From NCBI GenBank assembly GCA_003142475.1, contig PLMK01000017.1:38428-102427 (forward strand): DNA of 64,000 nt, given 5' to 3'. The position numbers and the translations under genes are program-made. Within the stretch, counting starts at the first letter, position 1; each line of letters opens with the position of its first letter. Below, one piece after another: positions 22,428 to 35,162 of the stretch. This stretch comes from Ignavibacteriota bacterium (lineage in GTDB: Bacteria; Bacteroidota; Ignavibacteria; UBA10030). The notes below the pieces were generated by a model, which saw nothing but the letters and a program-made list of their open reading frames with translations, searched no databases and was not told the origin of the DNA.

Positions 22428-23519
22428 TCAATTTTTCGGTTGGAATTTTTCTACTTCTTCTAAAATGGTTGCAACAATTTCGCTTTCTTTGATACGCTTA
22501 ATCATCTCACCTTTGCGATAAAGAATGCCGACTCCTTTACCTGCTGCAATACCAATATCCGCTGAACTTGCTTCACCGGGGCCGTTCACAACACAGCCGA
22601 GCACTGCAATCGATACCGGCTTCTTCATACCGGCAAGCTTCTCTTCCAATTCACCCATAATCTTGAAAAGATCTACTTCGATACGTCCACAAGTCGGGCA
22701 AGCGATCAATTCGACATTCCGCGACGCGAGACCGAGCGAGCGAAGAATCTCTTTCCCAACTTCGACCTCTTTGATCGGATCGTCGGTCAGCGACACGCGG
22801 ATTGTATCGCCGATCCCCTGCGCAAGCAAAGCACCGATCCCGACCGAAGATTTAATTGTGCCGCTACGAGTTGGTCCAGCTTCTGTGACCCCAAGATGCA
22901 AAGGAATATCTGTCCGCTCTGCAACCAATCGATATGCTTCAATCATGAGTTTTACATCCGTGGATTTTACGGAGATCACGACATCTTTGAAATTATATTC
23001 ATCACAAATTTCCACATGCCGCATTGCGCTCTCATATAACGCTTCGGCTGTCGGGTATCCATGTTTTTGAAGAATATCTTCTTCCAAAGAACCGGAATTG
23101 ACGCCGATACGGATCGGAATGCCTCGTTCTTTTGCTGCTGTTAGCACTTGCTGAATGCGGTCCTTTGAGCCGATATTGCCTGGATTGAGCCGAACCTTAG
23201 CGACTCCGGCTTCTATCGCCTTTAATGCAAAAATATGATTGAAATGAATATCCGCCACAATGGGAACAGGCGATTGCTTCACAATCTCCGCCATCGCGGC
23301 AGCGGCTTCTTTATCGTTTACTGTTACACGGACAATGTCGACCCCCGCATCTGCGGCAGCCTTAATTTGAGCGACAGTTCCAGCAATATCGTCGGTCTTT
23401 GTTTTTGTCATTGTCTGGACAGAGATAGGCGCATCGCCGCCGATTTTCACTCCGCCGACATTCACCTGTCGTGTCTTTCTTCGTGATGTTCCTTTGTTAG
23501 TCTCGTGCTGTCGACTCAT
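22428..23519 (-). CDS. ispG: 4-hydroxy-3-methylbut-2-en-1-yl diphosphate synthase
   Basis: RKTRQVNVGGVKIGGDAPISVQTMTKTKTDDI, VADIHFNHIFALKAIEAGVAKVRLNPGNIG, LIACPTCGRIEVDL, VAVLGCVVNGPGEA-like. Confidence 0.97.
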   Translation of the reverse strand: MSRQHETNKGTSRRKTRQVNVGGVKIGGDAPISVQTMTKTKTDDIAGTVAQIKAAADAGVDIVRVTVNDKEAAAAMAEIVKQSPVPIVADIHFNHIFALKAIEAGVAKVRLNPGNIGSKDRIQQVLTAAKERGIPIRIGVNSGSLEEDILQKHGYPTAEALYESAMRHVEICDEYNFKDVVISVKSTDVKLMIEAYRLVAERTDIPLHLGVTEAGPTRSGTIKSSVGIGALLAQGIGDTIRVSLTDDPIKEVEVGKEILRSLGLASRNVELIACPTCGRIEVDLFKIMGELEEKLAGMKKPVSIAVLGCVVNGPGEASSADIGIAAGKGVGILYRKGEMIKRIKESEIVATILEEVEKFQPKN

Positions 23520-23549
23520 TGTTCGTTTATCATCCTATTTAAAAAACAA

Positions 23550-23569
23550 AGGGCACGATGTATCGTGCC
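23550..23569. terminator. Hairpin between ispG and the rhomboid gene
   Basis: GGGCACGAT-GT-ATCGTGCCC. Confidence 0.5.
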
Positions 23570-23577
23570 CCTACAAA

Positions 23578-24486
23578 TTAATTCATTCGTTTGCTGGCTT
23601 CAAAGAGAATTTTTTTCTCTTCCTCCGATAAACTTTGGTATCCACTTCGGCTGATTTTGTCCAGAATCTCATCGATACGCTTTTGTGCATCAGCCGGTTT
23701 TTCTTTTGGTTCAAAAGATTTTGCATCGTTTATATCAAATACTTTAGCATCCACAACATCACCGGCAGAAGTAGTTGGACGACTCCAAGGCGCGGATGAC
23801 ATCGATGATTGAAAAGTTCCGCGGTTTCTTCCTCGGGTCAATTGCCGGCGATCATATAAGATATAAAGATATCCAGCAACCGCTCCGCCAAGGTGAGCAA
23901 GATTAGCAACATTCCCTTGACCACCTACCGACATCACACCAAAGACAATGAGAATAATGACAAAGTATTTTACTTTCACTGGAATCAAGAAATAGAGAAA
24001 TATGTATCTGTCCGGAAACATAGCGGCAAATGCAATCATAACGCCGTAAATTGCTCCAGATGCCCCGATCGTTGGGCCAAGCGCTGGTTCAAAAATCGGT
24101 GAAAGTATCAACTGGGATAATCCCGCCACTACACCACAGGACAAATAATAAATAAGGAATTTCTTTGCCCCCCAAACATGCTCAACTTCCATCCCGAACA
24201 TCCATAGTCCGAATACCATATTAAAGAAGAGGTGCCAGAAATCAGCATGGAGGAATTGGTATGTGATGAGTTGCCAGGGATAAAAACCTTCACCGAAGGG
24301 CATCAAACCAAAAACTGTTGTTAACACCATATGAAAACTTACGCCATTAAAATGGAACGCACTGAAAAACCACATCAAAATAAATATCGCAGTATTGGTT
24401 ATCAGTAAGCCCTTTATTACCGGTGGAAAGAATTGAAATCCCCCAAACGTTGAGGGACGATAGTAATTGCCTTGATTATAACTCAT
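23578..24486 (-). CDS. Rhomboid family intramembrane serine protease
   Basis: QFLHADFWHLFFNMVFGLWMFG, TIGASGAIYGVMIAFAAMFP, NLAHLGGAVAGYLY. Confidence 0.95.
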   Translation of the reverse strand: MSYNQGNYYRPSTFGGFQFFPPVIKGLLITNTAIFILMWFFSAFHFNGVSFHMVLTTVFGLMPFGEGFYPWQLITYQFLHADFWHLFFNMVFGLWMFGMEVEHVWGAKKFLIYYLSCGVVAGLSQLILSPIFEPALGPTIGASGAIYGVMIAFAAMFPDRYIFLYFLIPVKVKYFVIILIVFGVMSVGGQGNVANLAHLGGAVAGYLYILYDRRQLTRGRNRGTFQSSMSSAPWSRPTTSAGDVVDAKVFDINDAKSFEPKEKPADAQKRIDEILDKISRSGYQSLSEEEKKILFEASKRMN

Positions 24487-24524
24487 GTTCGATTTATTGG
24501 TTTTCGATCTAGTGATCTATAAAT

Positions 24525-24890
24525 TTATGATTTATTGTAACGATTTGCTTTTGCTGTTTTATGTGATACTGAAAAGATTGCTACTATTTCATTTAATTCT
24601 TGGAATAAACTTGCAACATCTTCTTTTTTGACTTTTTCGCTTTCAATTAACATTTCCAGCCAAAATAAAGTTTCATCTGCTTCCTCTTCCACAATTCCTA
24701 GCTTGTTGATAAAATCAGCTTTTGAACGTGCACGACAAGCAGCACGATAATTTGCAGCTACCGATGTTGATGACCGAATAATTTGCTTACCGATTATCGT
24801 CGTTGAATCATTCTTTTGCAATTTATCCACAAAATGGATAATGAGAATTGCTAACTTCTTCGTTCTAGATTTTAATTCCTCAGAGTTCAT
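24525..24890 (-). CDS. Free-standing four-helix-bundle protein (23S rRNA intervening-sequence / IVS family)
   Basis: IIRSSTSVAANYRAACRARSKADFINKLGIVEEEADETLFWLEMLIES. Confidence 0.93.
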   Translation of the reverse strand: MNSEELKSRTKKLAILIIHFVDKLQKNDSTTIIGKQIIRSSTSVAANYRAACRARSKADFINKLGIVEEEADETLFWLEMLIESEKVKKEDVASLFQELNEIVAIFSVSHKTAKANRYNKS

Positions 24891-24893
24891 ATA

Positions 24894-24913
24894 AAATCAT
24901 CAAATCGCAAATC
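24894..24913. repeat. 20-bp dispersed repeat copy b
   Basis: AAATCATCAAATCGCAAATC, exact reverse complement of 16347-16366. Confidence 0.8.
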
Positions 24914-24933
24914 GACAATCACCAAATCGCTTT

Positions 24934-26199
24934 TCATTTATCGTTTAAAGCCGCAACGCCGGGAAGAACTTTTCCTTCTAAAAATTCTAAGGATGCTCCG
25001 CCGCCTGTTGAAACATGCGAAACAGCTTTATCGAGTCCGGCTTGCGCTATTGCCGACGCAGAATCTCCGCCGCCAACTACTGTAATCGCGCCCGACTTTG
25101 TTGCAATAGCTAACGCTTGAGCGACGGCGGTAGTTCCTTTTGAAAAATTCGACATTTCGAACACACCCATCGGCCCATTCCATACTACCGTTTTCGCTTT
25201 CACGATTTCGTCGTTGTACATTTTTATAGTCTCTGGACCAATATCCATTCCCATCCAATCGGCCGGAATTGCGTTGATCTTCACTATCTTTGTCGCCGCC
25301 GCATTGTCAAACTTATCGGATACAACACAATCGACCGGCAATATTAATCTCACGTTTTTCTCTTTAGCTTCATCAAGAATTTTCTTTGCCAAATCGACTT
25401 TATCTGCTTCTAATAATGATTTGCCGATTTCCAATCCTTGCGCTTTGTAAAACGTGAACATCATTCCACCGCCAATGAGCAGTGCATCTACTTTGTTCAT
25501 AAGATTTTGGATGACATCAATCTTGCCGGATATTTTTGCACCGCCAATGATTGCAACGTATGGCTTAGCCGGATTCTCAACTGCTTTACCGAGATACGCC
25601 AGTTCTTTCTCCATTAAAAATCCTGCAACTGCCGGCAAATAATGTGCAATAGTTTCAGTAGAGGCATGCGCGCGGTGTGCAGTTCCAAAAGCGTCATTCA
25701 CAAAGATATCGCCATAGGAAGCAAGTTCCTTCGCCATTTGTTCGCGTTCCGCTGGATCTTTTGAAGTCTCTTGTTTATGGAAGCGAGTATTCTCAAGCAT
25801 CAGAATTTCGCTATCCTTCAATGAGCCAACCATTGCTTTAGTTTCTGCACCAATTGCTGCCGGTGCAAGTTTCACTGGTTTATTCAACAGTTGTGAGAGA
25901 TGCTCAACAATTGGTTTCATTTTATGTTTGCCTTCGATGAACTTTGCCTCATCGAATGGCTTGCCATCTTTCTCGGCTTTCTCTTTTGCCTTCTGAGTAT
26001 CTTTTTTGGGATCGCCAAGGTGCGACATTAGTACGAGATATTTTGGCTTTTGATCAAGGATATATTTTATAGTCGGAAGCGCAGCACGCATGCGGATGTC
26101 GTCCTGAATAACACCGTTTTTTAACGGTACGTTAAAATCCACACGCATAATAACACGCTTGCCAGTAAATTTTATATCTCTGACTGTTTTTTTATTCAT
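24934..26199 (-). CDS. pgk: Phosphoglycerate kinase
   Basis: [71 protein letters not shown]. Confidence 0.98.
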   Translation of the reverse strand: MNKKTVRDIKFTGKRVIMRVDFNVPLKNGVIQDDIRMRAALPTIKYILDQKPKYLVLMSHLGDPKKDTQKAKEKAEKDGKPFDEAKFIEGKHKMKPIVEHLSQLLNKPVKLAPAAIGAETKAMVGSLKDSEILMLENTRFHKQETSKDPAEREQMAKELASYGDIFVNDAFGTAHRAHASTETIAHYLPAVAGFLMEKELAYLGKAVENPAKPYVAIIGGAKISGKIDVIQNLMNKVDALLIGGGMMFTFYKAQGLEIGKSLLEADKVDLAKKILDEAKEKNVRLILPVDCVVSDKFDNAAATKIVKINAIPADWMGMDIGPETIKMYNDEIVKAKTVVWNGPMGVFEMSNFSKGTTAVAQALAIATKSGAITVVGGGDSASAIAQAGLDKAVSHVSTGGGASLEFLEGKVLPGVAALNDK

Positions 26200-26367
26200 T
26201 GTTTTTCTCCGTAAAGAGATGGATGTTTGATTATTCTGGTATAACTGGAATGTTCTTCATATATAAAAAACGGGCTTCGACCCGATAAGTCGTCAGCCCG
26301 ATGCAGAATAACATTCTGCCCGATGCATTTGTGTACCGGGCAGATAAAGATTGAACACTTCTAAACC

Positions 26368-28916
<2,549 letters not shown>

Positions 28917-28966
28917 TTTAGTTATCGACAATTAGTTTTCCATATCCGTTAAAAAAAGGCTATTAA

Positions 28967-29722
28967 CTATTTACTGTCTTCGTACGGAAAAGTCAAGTAA
29001 TCAGATGGAAGTAATGTCTTTATTACCAACAAATCGCGACCAAAACTTTTGCCTTGTTTGTTTGTTCGTTTATCGCGCGGGTCATCATCACCACCCACAA
29101 CGAGTATTGGTTCTAACCATTCGATTATATCTCCAGTTATATGCGTCAATCCAGGCGACTCAGACGCAAAAGCAAGATATGCTGACCCAAAAAAATGTTG
29201 AAGTTTATCATTATCTCCATTAGAACCCGCCGGTGTATCTGGATACAGTTGAGTAGGAAGATTTTTTCTGCGGGCATAGAAGATACTATCTTCTTCAAAT
29301 GTCAGCGGCAATGCAAGTGATTTGAAAATAGGCATTTTAACATCTATCTTTCGATGTTCAAGTACGGCCATGAAAGAAAGAAAAAGTGCACGCGCAATAT
29401 TATAATCCGCAATCTTTAGCGATTTCAAATAGATAGCGTCGATAGTACGCATATCACCACAACGACTGCGTAAAATTTGAAACCGCCCATCACGAATATA
29501 ATCTCTGACGCGTTTAGTGTCGAGGATAATCTGTGGCGTGAATATATCAGATATAAATGTTCCAACAGAAAAATCTTTGTTCTTCCCTTCATCAAAGTCC
29601 CAAGAGATGCCATCGGATTTATTTTTGTCATCACATTGCGCGTTTGCCGGTCGATATAAATTTAGCGAGTATACGCATAGGATTACACACGCCAACTTGG
29701 TAAGGGACATATAGTGCTTCAT
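28967..29722 (-). CDS. Secreted hypothetical protein with DUF2279-like NDKLQHFFGSAYLAF motif
   Basis: Signal-peptide-like MKHYMSLTKLACVILCVYSLNLYRPANAQ; the ORF extension to 29833 overlaps the next gene. Confidence 0.6.
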   Translation of the reverse strand: MKHYMSLTKLACVILCVYSLNLYRPANAQCDDKNKSDGISWDFDEGKNKDFSVGTFISDIFTPQIILDTKRVRDYIRDGRFQILRSRCGDMRTIDAIYLKSLKIADYNIARALFLSFMAVLEHRKIDVKMPIFKSLALPLTFEEDSIFYARRKNLPTQLYPDTPAGSNGDNDKLQHFFGSAYLAFASESPGLTHITGDIIEWLEPILVVGGDDDPRDKRTNKQGKSFGRDLLVIKTLLPSDYLTFPYEDSK

Positions 29723-29796
29723 TATCGCCATTTGATACTTTGATACTACGTAAAACCTTTGTACAGGTTTCCATAATCGGCGCTGATAATGAAAGA

Positions 29797-32700
29797 TCAC
29801 TTTGATTTTGGAGAATTCAAATCTCTTAACCACAAATCATTAAACAATTCTTTTGCGTCATCATTGTGCGGATTGACTTTGACCGCTTGAAAGGCACTGC
29901 CTAATGCACGGTCTCTCCTACCTATTCGACTATAACATATTGCAAGCCTGTACAATACCACATCATCTTGAATATTAGGATCACATTGATACTTTTCTCT
30001 TATTTTCATAGTCCGATTGTAATATTCGAGAGCTTTAACATATTGTTGCATCCCATAGTAGAGATCTGCTAAGCACAGATTATAGATGTCCACAGTATCA
30101 GCCGTTAGACTTATACTTTTACGTAACATATCTTCACTTATCTTGAAATCAATTTGTGTCAGAATGTTCGCAAGAGGTCGTTCCCACATGTATTTGCGAG
30201 TTGCATAATTTTCCAAAGCCTTAGGATTATCAGGTTGAAGCTCTACAAGCATCTTGCTATATGCAACGGCTTCTTCATTACGCTTAAGAGTGAAAGCAAT
30301 ATTTGCTAATCGCTCAACAAGTGCAATATCTTTTGGATGTTTTTTTTGAAGTGTTTTTAAGACCGAATATCCAAAATATGTATTTCTATTAGGTTGTGTA
30401 TGAAGAAATCCAATATTCCGTAATTCCTCATCCATAATTTTGTTGTTTCTCATTAAAGCCTGTAGTTGAACAACCACAGTATCGCATCTCATACGTTCAT
30501 CATACCGATCAAGTTCTTTCACGCCGTTACCTGCAAAAAAAGTTTCAGGTGCGCCATATTCTAAGCGAGGACGATCTTCGGTATTTAAATCGCCAGTTCC
30601 TACATATCTAAGAACTGATTTGGATGACAGCATTTCGAGTGAAAGAAATGTTGCCGCATCTGGAATTGATATCCTCTGCAAATCTTCCTTTATTCTTTTT
30701 TCAGTCATCGCTTGCTTAATCTTATCATATTCAATAGATATTGGCTCTTCTGATCCAATCATAATTATATCCGCTTGTAATGCTTGCCAAAGTGATACAT
30801 ACGTAAAACTCGATTGGAAAGTACGCACAACCATTTTAAAGAGTTCATCATTCATTTCGTAAAGATGGAACCATTGAACCATGATACCACCTTTATTCAT
30901 CCTCTGTTTACATTTTTCAAAAAATTCTGTTGTAAAAAGATTACCAACTCCGGCAATCCAGGGATTTGTCGGTTCATTAATAATAATATCATACTTCCGA
31001 TTTGTTATTTTCAAATATGCCAATGCATCTTCTATAAATAAATTTGAGCGAGTATCGCTTAATGGACGATGATTCGCTTCATCAAACTGACTTAAAGCTT
31101 CAACAATCTCAGGTGCTATTTCAACGCAGTCAACACGCTTTACTGGATGCGTTAATACACTTCCAATTGTAACACCACTCCCCAGACCAACCACTAGAAC
31201 ATTTTCTGGATTCTTTTGAAGCATGCAAGGAATCTGTCCACACAATAACTGAGTAGGCAAGTCACCTTTGGTTGATGCATCTGACTTTCCATTCACAATG
31301 AGAACCCTTTGTGTTTCATTTCCATACTTCCCTTCTACAACGCCAATTGTTGCTGTTGTTCCCTCTTTATAGTAAAGCACTTTTATTGCATTGGCGTTTT
31401 TTAGAAATACATCATAACTTTCTGGTGGTTTTACATCGGAATGCATACTCCTAAAAACACCTGAAAGCATCACTCCTTTATTCCAATTAGGAACAAAAAA
31501 CAAATACCCGATTAATGTCAAAAACATCAATGGGAGAGCCACAAACATTTGCTTACGGGGGATTAAGCCAGCAAACACAAAAACGAGCAGACCGGCTAAT
31601 AGATTACATCCAATACCAACTTCGATTGTATGCTTAACTCCAATAAGCGGAATCAAAACTAATCCAGAGAGCAACGAACCTATCACTGTACCTAAAGTGT
31701 TTATTGCAAAAATATTACCAACTGATTTCCCAAGAACGCTTATCCCTCGAGCCGCAATACGTGTCGCGATCGGAAGTGACATACCGAGGAATATTGTCGG
31801 CACAATCATAAGCATAAATCCAAAAATAAATTGAATAGTTAGATATATCGGATATGTATCAGAACTGCGAACAAGAATTGATGCCACTTTCCAAAACTCA
31901 TAGGGAATACGTGCGTATAAAGGTAGTACGGCAAACATGGAAAGCACAATTCCAACTTGACACCAACCCAACAACGAGGGGAGGTTTTTTACACGTTGAA
32001 TAAACGATGAGACAATAAGGCTACCAATTGTAATACCGGAAATAAATGCCACCAGCATAATCGAGAATGAGTATGTCGAAGAACCGAGAACAGGTATGAG
32101 CATCCGAACCCATGTTACCTCATAGATCATCGAAGCCAAACCGGAGCTCCCGGCAACTGTAATTGCAAGAATAACTTCCCTGCGAGGAAAGATTTGTTCA
32201 GCTTCTTCTGTTGCTTCAACTTCTGATTTATCTGAGTTTATTTTCCATAGTGAAAGTATAATCGCAAAAGTACCAATGAGAAGATTGATAATAGCCGCAC
32301 TGTATACTGTCGTGCTCAATCCAAGAAGTCTAATAAAAAAGAATCCGGCTAACAAAGAACCAACAACTGCTCCAAAGCTATTAAGAAAATATAATACAGC
32401 AATATTTCTACCGGACTCTTCTAACTTATGAGATATAAATCGAACAAGTATAGGTAGTGTTCCACCCATTAAAATAGTTGGAATTAGTAATGAACAAAGA
32501 CTGGTAAAAAGTTTGAGAATAAGAACTGCTGTTCCATCACTTGGCAATTGCATTGAAACCACAATTGAAATAAATACGGATTTTAGCAATTCTAAAAACC
32601 TTGGATAAAACAAACAATATATACCAATACCTAATTCCATCCAAGCATAGAGACGTAGAGGTTGCGGGGAACGATCTACTTTTCTTCCCCACCATGCCGA

Positions 32701-32880
32701 ACCAATAGCGAGTCCTCCCATAAATGTGGCAAGAACAATCGTCTGTGCATATGTTGTGTTACCGAGGAAAAGCGAAAGATATTTAAACCACACAATTTGG
32801 TAGATAAGTCCAAGTGCGCCAGATACAACGAATAGTATTCCTATGATCGAATGAACTGTTTGACGGGATAGAGTTTTCAT
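29797..32880 (-). CDS. Polytopic membrane protein fused to spermidine-synthase-like domain and C-terminal TPRs
   Basis: Multiple TM segments (GIIGILFVVSGALGLIYQIVW-type); VLVVGLGSGVTIGSVLTHPVKRVDCVEIAPEIV...IINEPTNPW; TPR-like C-terminus. Confidence 0.88.
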   Translation of the reverse strand: MKTLSRQTVHSIIGILFVVSGALGLIYQIVWFKYLSLFLGNTTYAQTIVLATFMGGLAIGSAWWGRKVDRSPQPLRLYAWMELGIGIYCLFYPRFLELLKSVFISIVVSMQLPSDGTAVLILKLFTSLCSLLIPTILMGGTLPILVRFISHKLEESGRNIAVLYFLNSFGAVVGSLLAGFFFIRLLGLSTTVYSAAIINLLIGTFAIILSLWKINSDKSEVEATEEAEQIFPRREVILAITVAGSSGLASMIYEVTWVRMLIPVLGSSTYSFSIMLVAFISGITIGSLIVSSFIQRVKNLPSLLGWCQVGIVLSMFAVLPLYARIPYEFWKVASILVRSSDTYPIYLTIQFIFGFMLMIVPTIFLGMSLPIATRIAARGISVLGKSVGNIFAINTLGTVIGSLLSGLVLIPLIGVKHTIEVGIGCNLLAGLLVFVFAGLIPRKQMFVALPLMFLTLIGYLFFVPNWNKGVMLSGVFRSMHSDVKPPESYDVFLKNANAIKVLYYKEGTTATIGVVEGKYGNETQRVLIVNGKSDASTKGDLPTQLLCGQIPCMLQKNPENVLVVGLGSGVTIGSVLTHPVKRVDCVEIAPEIVEALSQFDEANHRPLSDTRSNLFIEDALAYLKITNRKYDIIINEPTNPWIAGVGNLFTTEFFEKCKQRMNKGGIMVQWFHLYEMNDELFKMVVRTFQSSFTYVSLWQALQADIIMIGSEEPISIEYDKIKQAMTEKRIKEDLQRISIPDAATFLSLEMLSSKSVLRYVGTGDLNTEDRPRLEYGAPETFFAGNGVKELDRYDERMRCDTVVVQLQALMRNNKIMDEELRNIGFLHTQPNRNTYFGYSVLKTLQKKHPKDIALVERLANIAFTLKRNEEAVAYSKMLVELQPDNPKALENYATRKYMWERPLANILTQIDFKISEDMLRKSISLTADTVDIYNLCLADLYYGMQQYVKALEYYNRTMKIREKYQCDPNIQDDVVLYRLAICYSRIGRRDRALGSAFQAVKVNPHNDDAKELFNDLWLRDLNSPKSK

Positions 32881-32913
32881 AGAAATTAACTTTCTACGTT
32901 TATTTGTAATTAC

Positions 32914-33846
32914 TTATTTTACTCCAGAATATTTCTTTTTAAAATACTCCGCCGTCAAACGCAAACCTTCCTCTAATTGCACGGTAGGTTTCCAGCCAAG
33001 CTCTTTCTCAATCTTTTTATAACTAATCACACTTCGCTGCTGCTCACCAACTTTTGCAGGAGCATGTTGTTCAGGGCAGGATGGATTGAGATGATTGCGC
33101 AATTCGAGGAAAAGTTTATTCACATCAGATTCAATACTCGTACCTATGTTATAGATATTTGACCCATCGTATTTAAGAGCCAATAAATTCGCTTTCACAA
33201 CGTCACCAACGAACGTGTAGTCGCGCGTTTGCTTACCATCTCCATTAATGACGGGCTGTTCACCTTTCAACAGTTTATTGCAGAAAATAGCAATGACACC
33301 GGCTTCGCCATGCGGATTCTGGCGTGGGCCATAGACATTGGCATAACGAAGAATAACATAATTGATTCCATAAACAGCTTTGTAGAAAAAGAGATATTTC
33401 TCTGTACAAAGTTTCGTGATACCGTACGGAGAAAGTGGGCGCATAGGATGTTCTTCATCAGCGGGAAAATAATCCTGTTCACCATATATAGCGCCGCCTG
33501 TAGAGGAGAAAATAATTTTTTTCACTCGGTGCTTCCTTGCAGACTCGAAGATATTTAATCCACCGAGAACATTGACAGAAGCATCGAACTTCGGATCGGA
33601 GACTGACCGCCGCACATCCATCTGTGCTGCTAAATGATTCACCACTTCTATTTTTTCTTTCTGAAATACATCTTCCAGCTTTTCACTTCGTATATCAAGT
33701 TGATAGAATTTTGCTTTCGGGTTTACATTCTCCAAAACACCCCCGGACAAATTATCTACAATAATAACATTATGACCTTCTGCGATGTACGCGTCTGTTA
33801 TGTGCGATGCGATAAATCCGGCCCCGCCAGTTACAAGAATATTCAT
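32914..33846 (-). CDS. NAD-dependent epimerase/dehydratase (UDP-glucose 4-epimerase-like)
   Basis: MNILVTGGAGFIASHITDAYI, SSTGGAIYG, YGITKLCTEKYL, RYANVYGPRQ. Confidence 0.94.
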   Translation of the reverse strand: MNILVTGGAGFIASHITDAYIAEGHNVIIVDNLSGGVLENVNPKAKFYQLDIRSEKLEDVFQKEKIEVVNHLAAQMDVRRSVSDPKFDASVNVLGGLNIFESARKHRVKKIIFSSTGGAIYGEQDYFPADEEHPMRPLSPYGITKLCTEKYLFFYKAVYGINYVILRYANVYGPRQNPHGEAGVIAIFCNKLLKGEQPVINGDGKQTRDYTFVGDVVKANLLALKYDGSNIYNIGTSIESDVNKLFLELRNHLNPSCPEQHAPAKVGEQQRSVISYKKIEKELGWKPTVQLEEGLRLTAEYFKKKYSGVK

Positions 33847-33866
33847 ATTATCCCCTATTAATTATT

Positions 33867-35162
33867 CTATTTTGTATGTAAATATTTCAGCGCTTTCTTA
33901 CCAATGTCACTGCGATAATAAGCACCATCGAATGTAATTTTCTCTACTGCACGGTACGCGTTATGGATTGTTTGTTCCAGTTCATTATTAAAACCAATTG
34001 CCGTTACTCCAAGTACACGCCCGCCGGAAGTAACAATTGCACTTCCTTCTGTTTTTGTACCAGCATGAAACACCATAACGCCATCTTCTGCTTTGATATT
34101 TTCTAATCCAAAAATCTGTTTACCTATTTGATATTCATCTGGATATCCATGCGATGCCATCACAACACATACGGCCGTGGCCGAATGCAGTTTTACTTTC
34201 GACGAATCAAGCCGGCGTTCTGCGATGGCAAGAAATATTTCCGCCAAATCGCCGTCAATGAGGGGTACAACAACCTGTGTTTCCGGATCACCGAAACGAC
34301 AATTGTATTCTAGCACCCTAGGTCCATCCGGTGTCATCATTAATCCAATATATAAACAGCCACGATACGGTATACCTTCTTGCTTCATACCATCGAGTGT
34401 CGGATGGATCACTTCATGTATTACGCGCTGAAGAAGTTCATTTGTGACAATAGGTGCTGGTGCATATGCTCCCATACCACCGGTATTTTTTCCGAGATCG
34501 CCATCAAGAATACATTTGTGATCTTGTGCTGAAGCGAGTGTGACAAATCGCTCACCGTCGGTCAAGACCAACAGTGATGCCTCTTCGCCAGTTAAAAATT
34601 CTTCAACAACAATTTGATTACCGGCAGAACCAAAAGCTTTGTTTATAACAATATCATTCAGCGCAACAACGGCTTCCTGCCGGTTCTTACAAATAAGCAC
34701 GCCTTTGCCTGCTGCAAGACCGTCCGCTTTTACAACCAACGGCGGTTCAATCGTATTGATATATTTTTTTGCTTCATTAATTTCAGCTGCTGCAAAGCTC
34801 CGATATTTGGCGGTCGGAATGTAATGCCGCAACATGAACTTTTTTGAAAAAACTTTGCTCCCTTCCAATTGGGCAGCAGCTTTACTTGGACCAAAGATTT
34901 TGAATCCACGTTCTTCGAAGGCATCCACTAATCCTTCAACAAGCGGTTGTTCAGAACCAACAACTGTCAGATCAATCTTTTCTTCTTTCGCAAACTTCAA
35001 CAAACCTTTGATGTCAGTCGGCTTCAAAGGCACGCATTTGGCAAGATGCTCAATACCAGCATTCCCGGGTGCACAAAAAATTGATTTCACTTGAGGGCTC
35101 TGACAAAGTTTCCAAACAAGCGCATGCTCTCTTCCACCAGAACCAATGACAAGAATATTCAC
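33867..35162 (-). CDS. purD: Phosphoribosylamine-glycine ligase
   Basis: MNILVIGSGGREHALVWKL, KADGLAAGKGVLIC, VVEEFLTGEEASLLVLTDG, EYNCRFGDPETQVV. Confidence 0.98.
   Translation of the reverse strand: MNILVIGSGGREHALVWKLCQSPQVKSIFCAPGNAGIEHLAKCVPLKPTDIKGLLKFAKEEKIDLTVVGSEQPLVEGLVDAFEERGFKIFGPSKAAAQLEGSKVFSKKFMLRHYIPTAKYRSFAAAEINEAKKYINTIEPPLVVKADGLAAGKGVLICKNRQEAVVALNDIVINKAFGSAGNQIVVEEFLTGEEASLLVLTDGERFVTLASAQDHKCILDGDLGKNTGGMGAYAPAPIVTNELLQRVIHEVIHPTLDGMKQEGIPYRGCLYIGLMMTPDGPRVLEYNCRFGDPETQVVVPLIDGDLAEIFLAIAERRLDSSKVKLHSATAVCVVMASHGYPDEYQIGKQIFGLENIKAEDGVMVFHAGTKTEGSAIVTSGGRVLGVTAIGFNNELEQTIHNAYRAVEKITFDGAYYRSDIGKKALKYLHTK

Noticed and set aside
22525-23070. 181-aa + strand ORF inside ispG
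   Set aside because: Antisense shadow of ispG.
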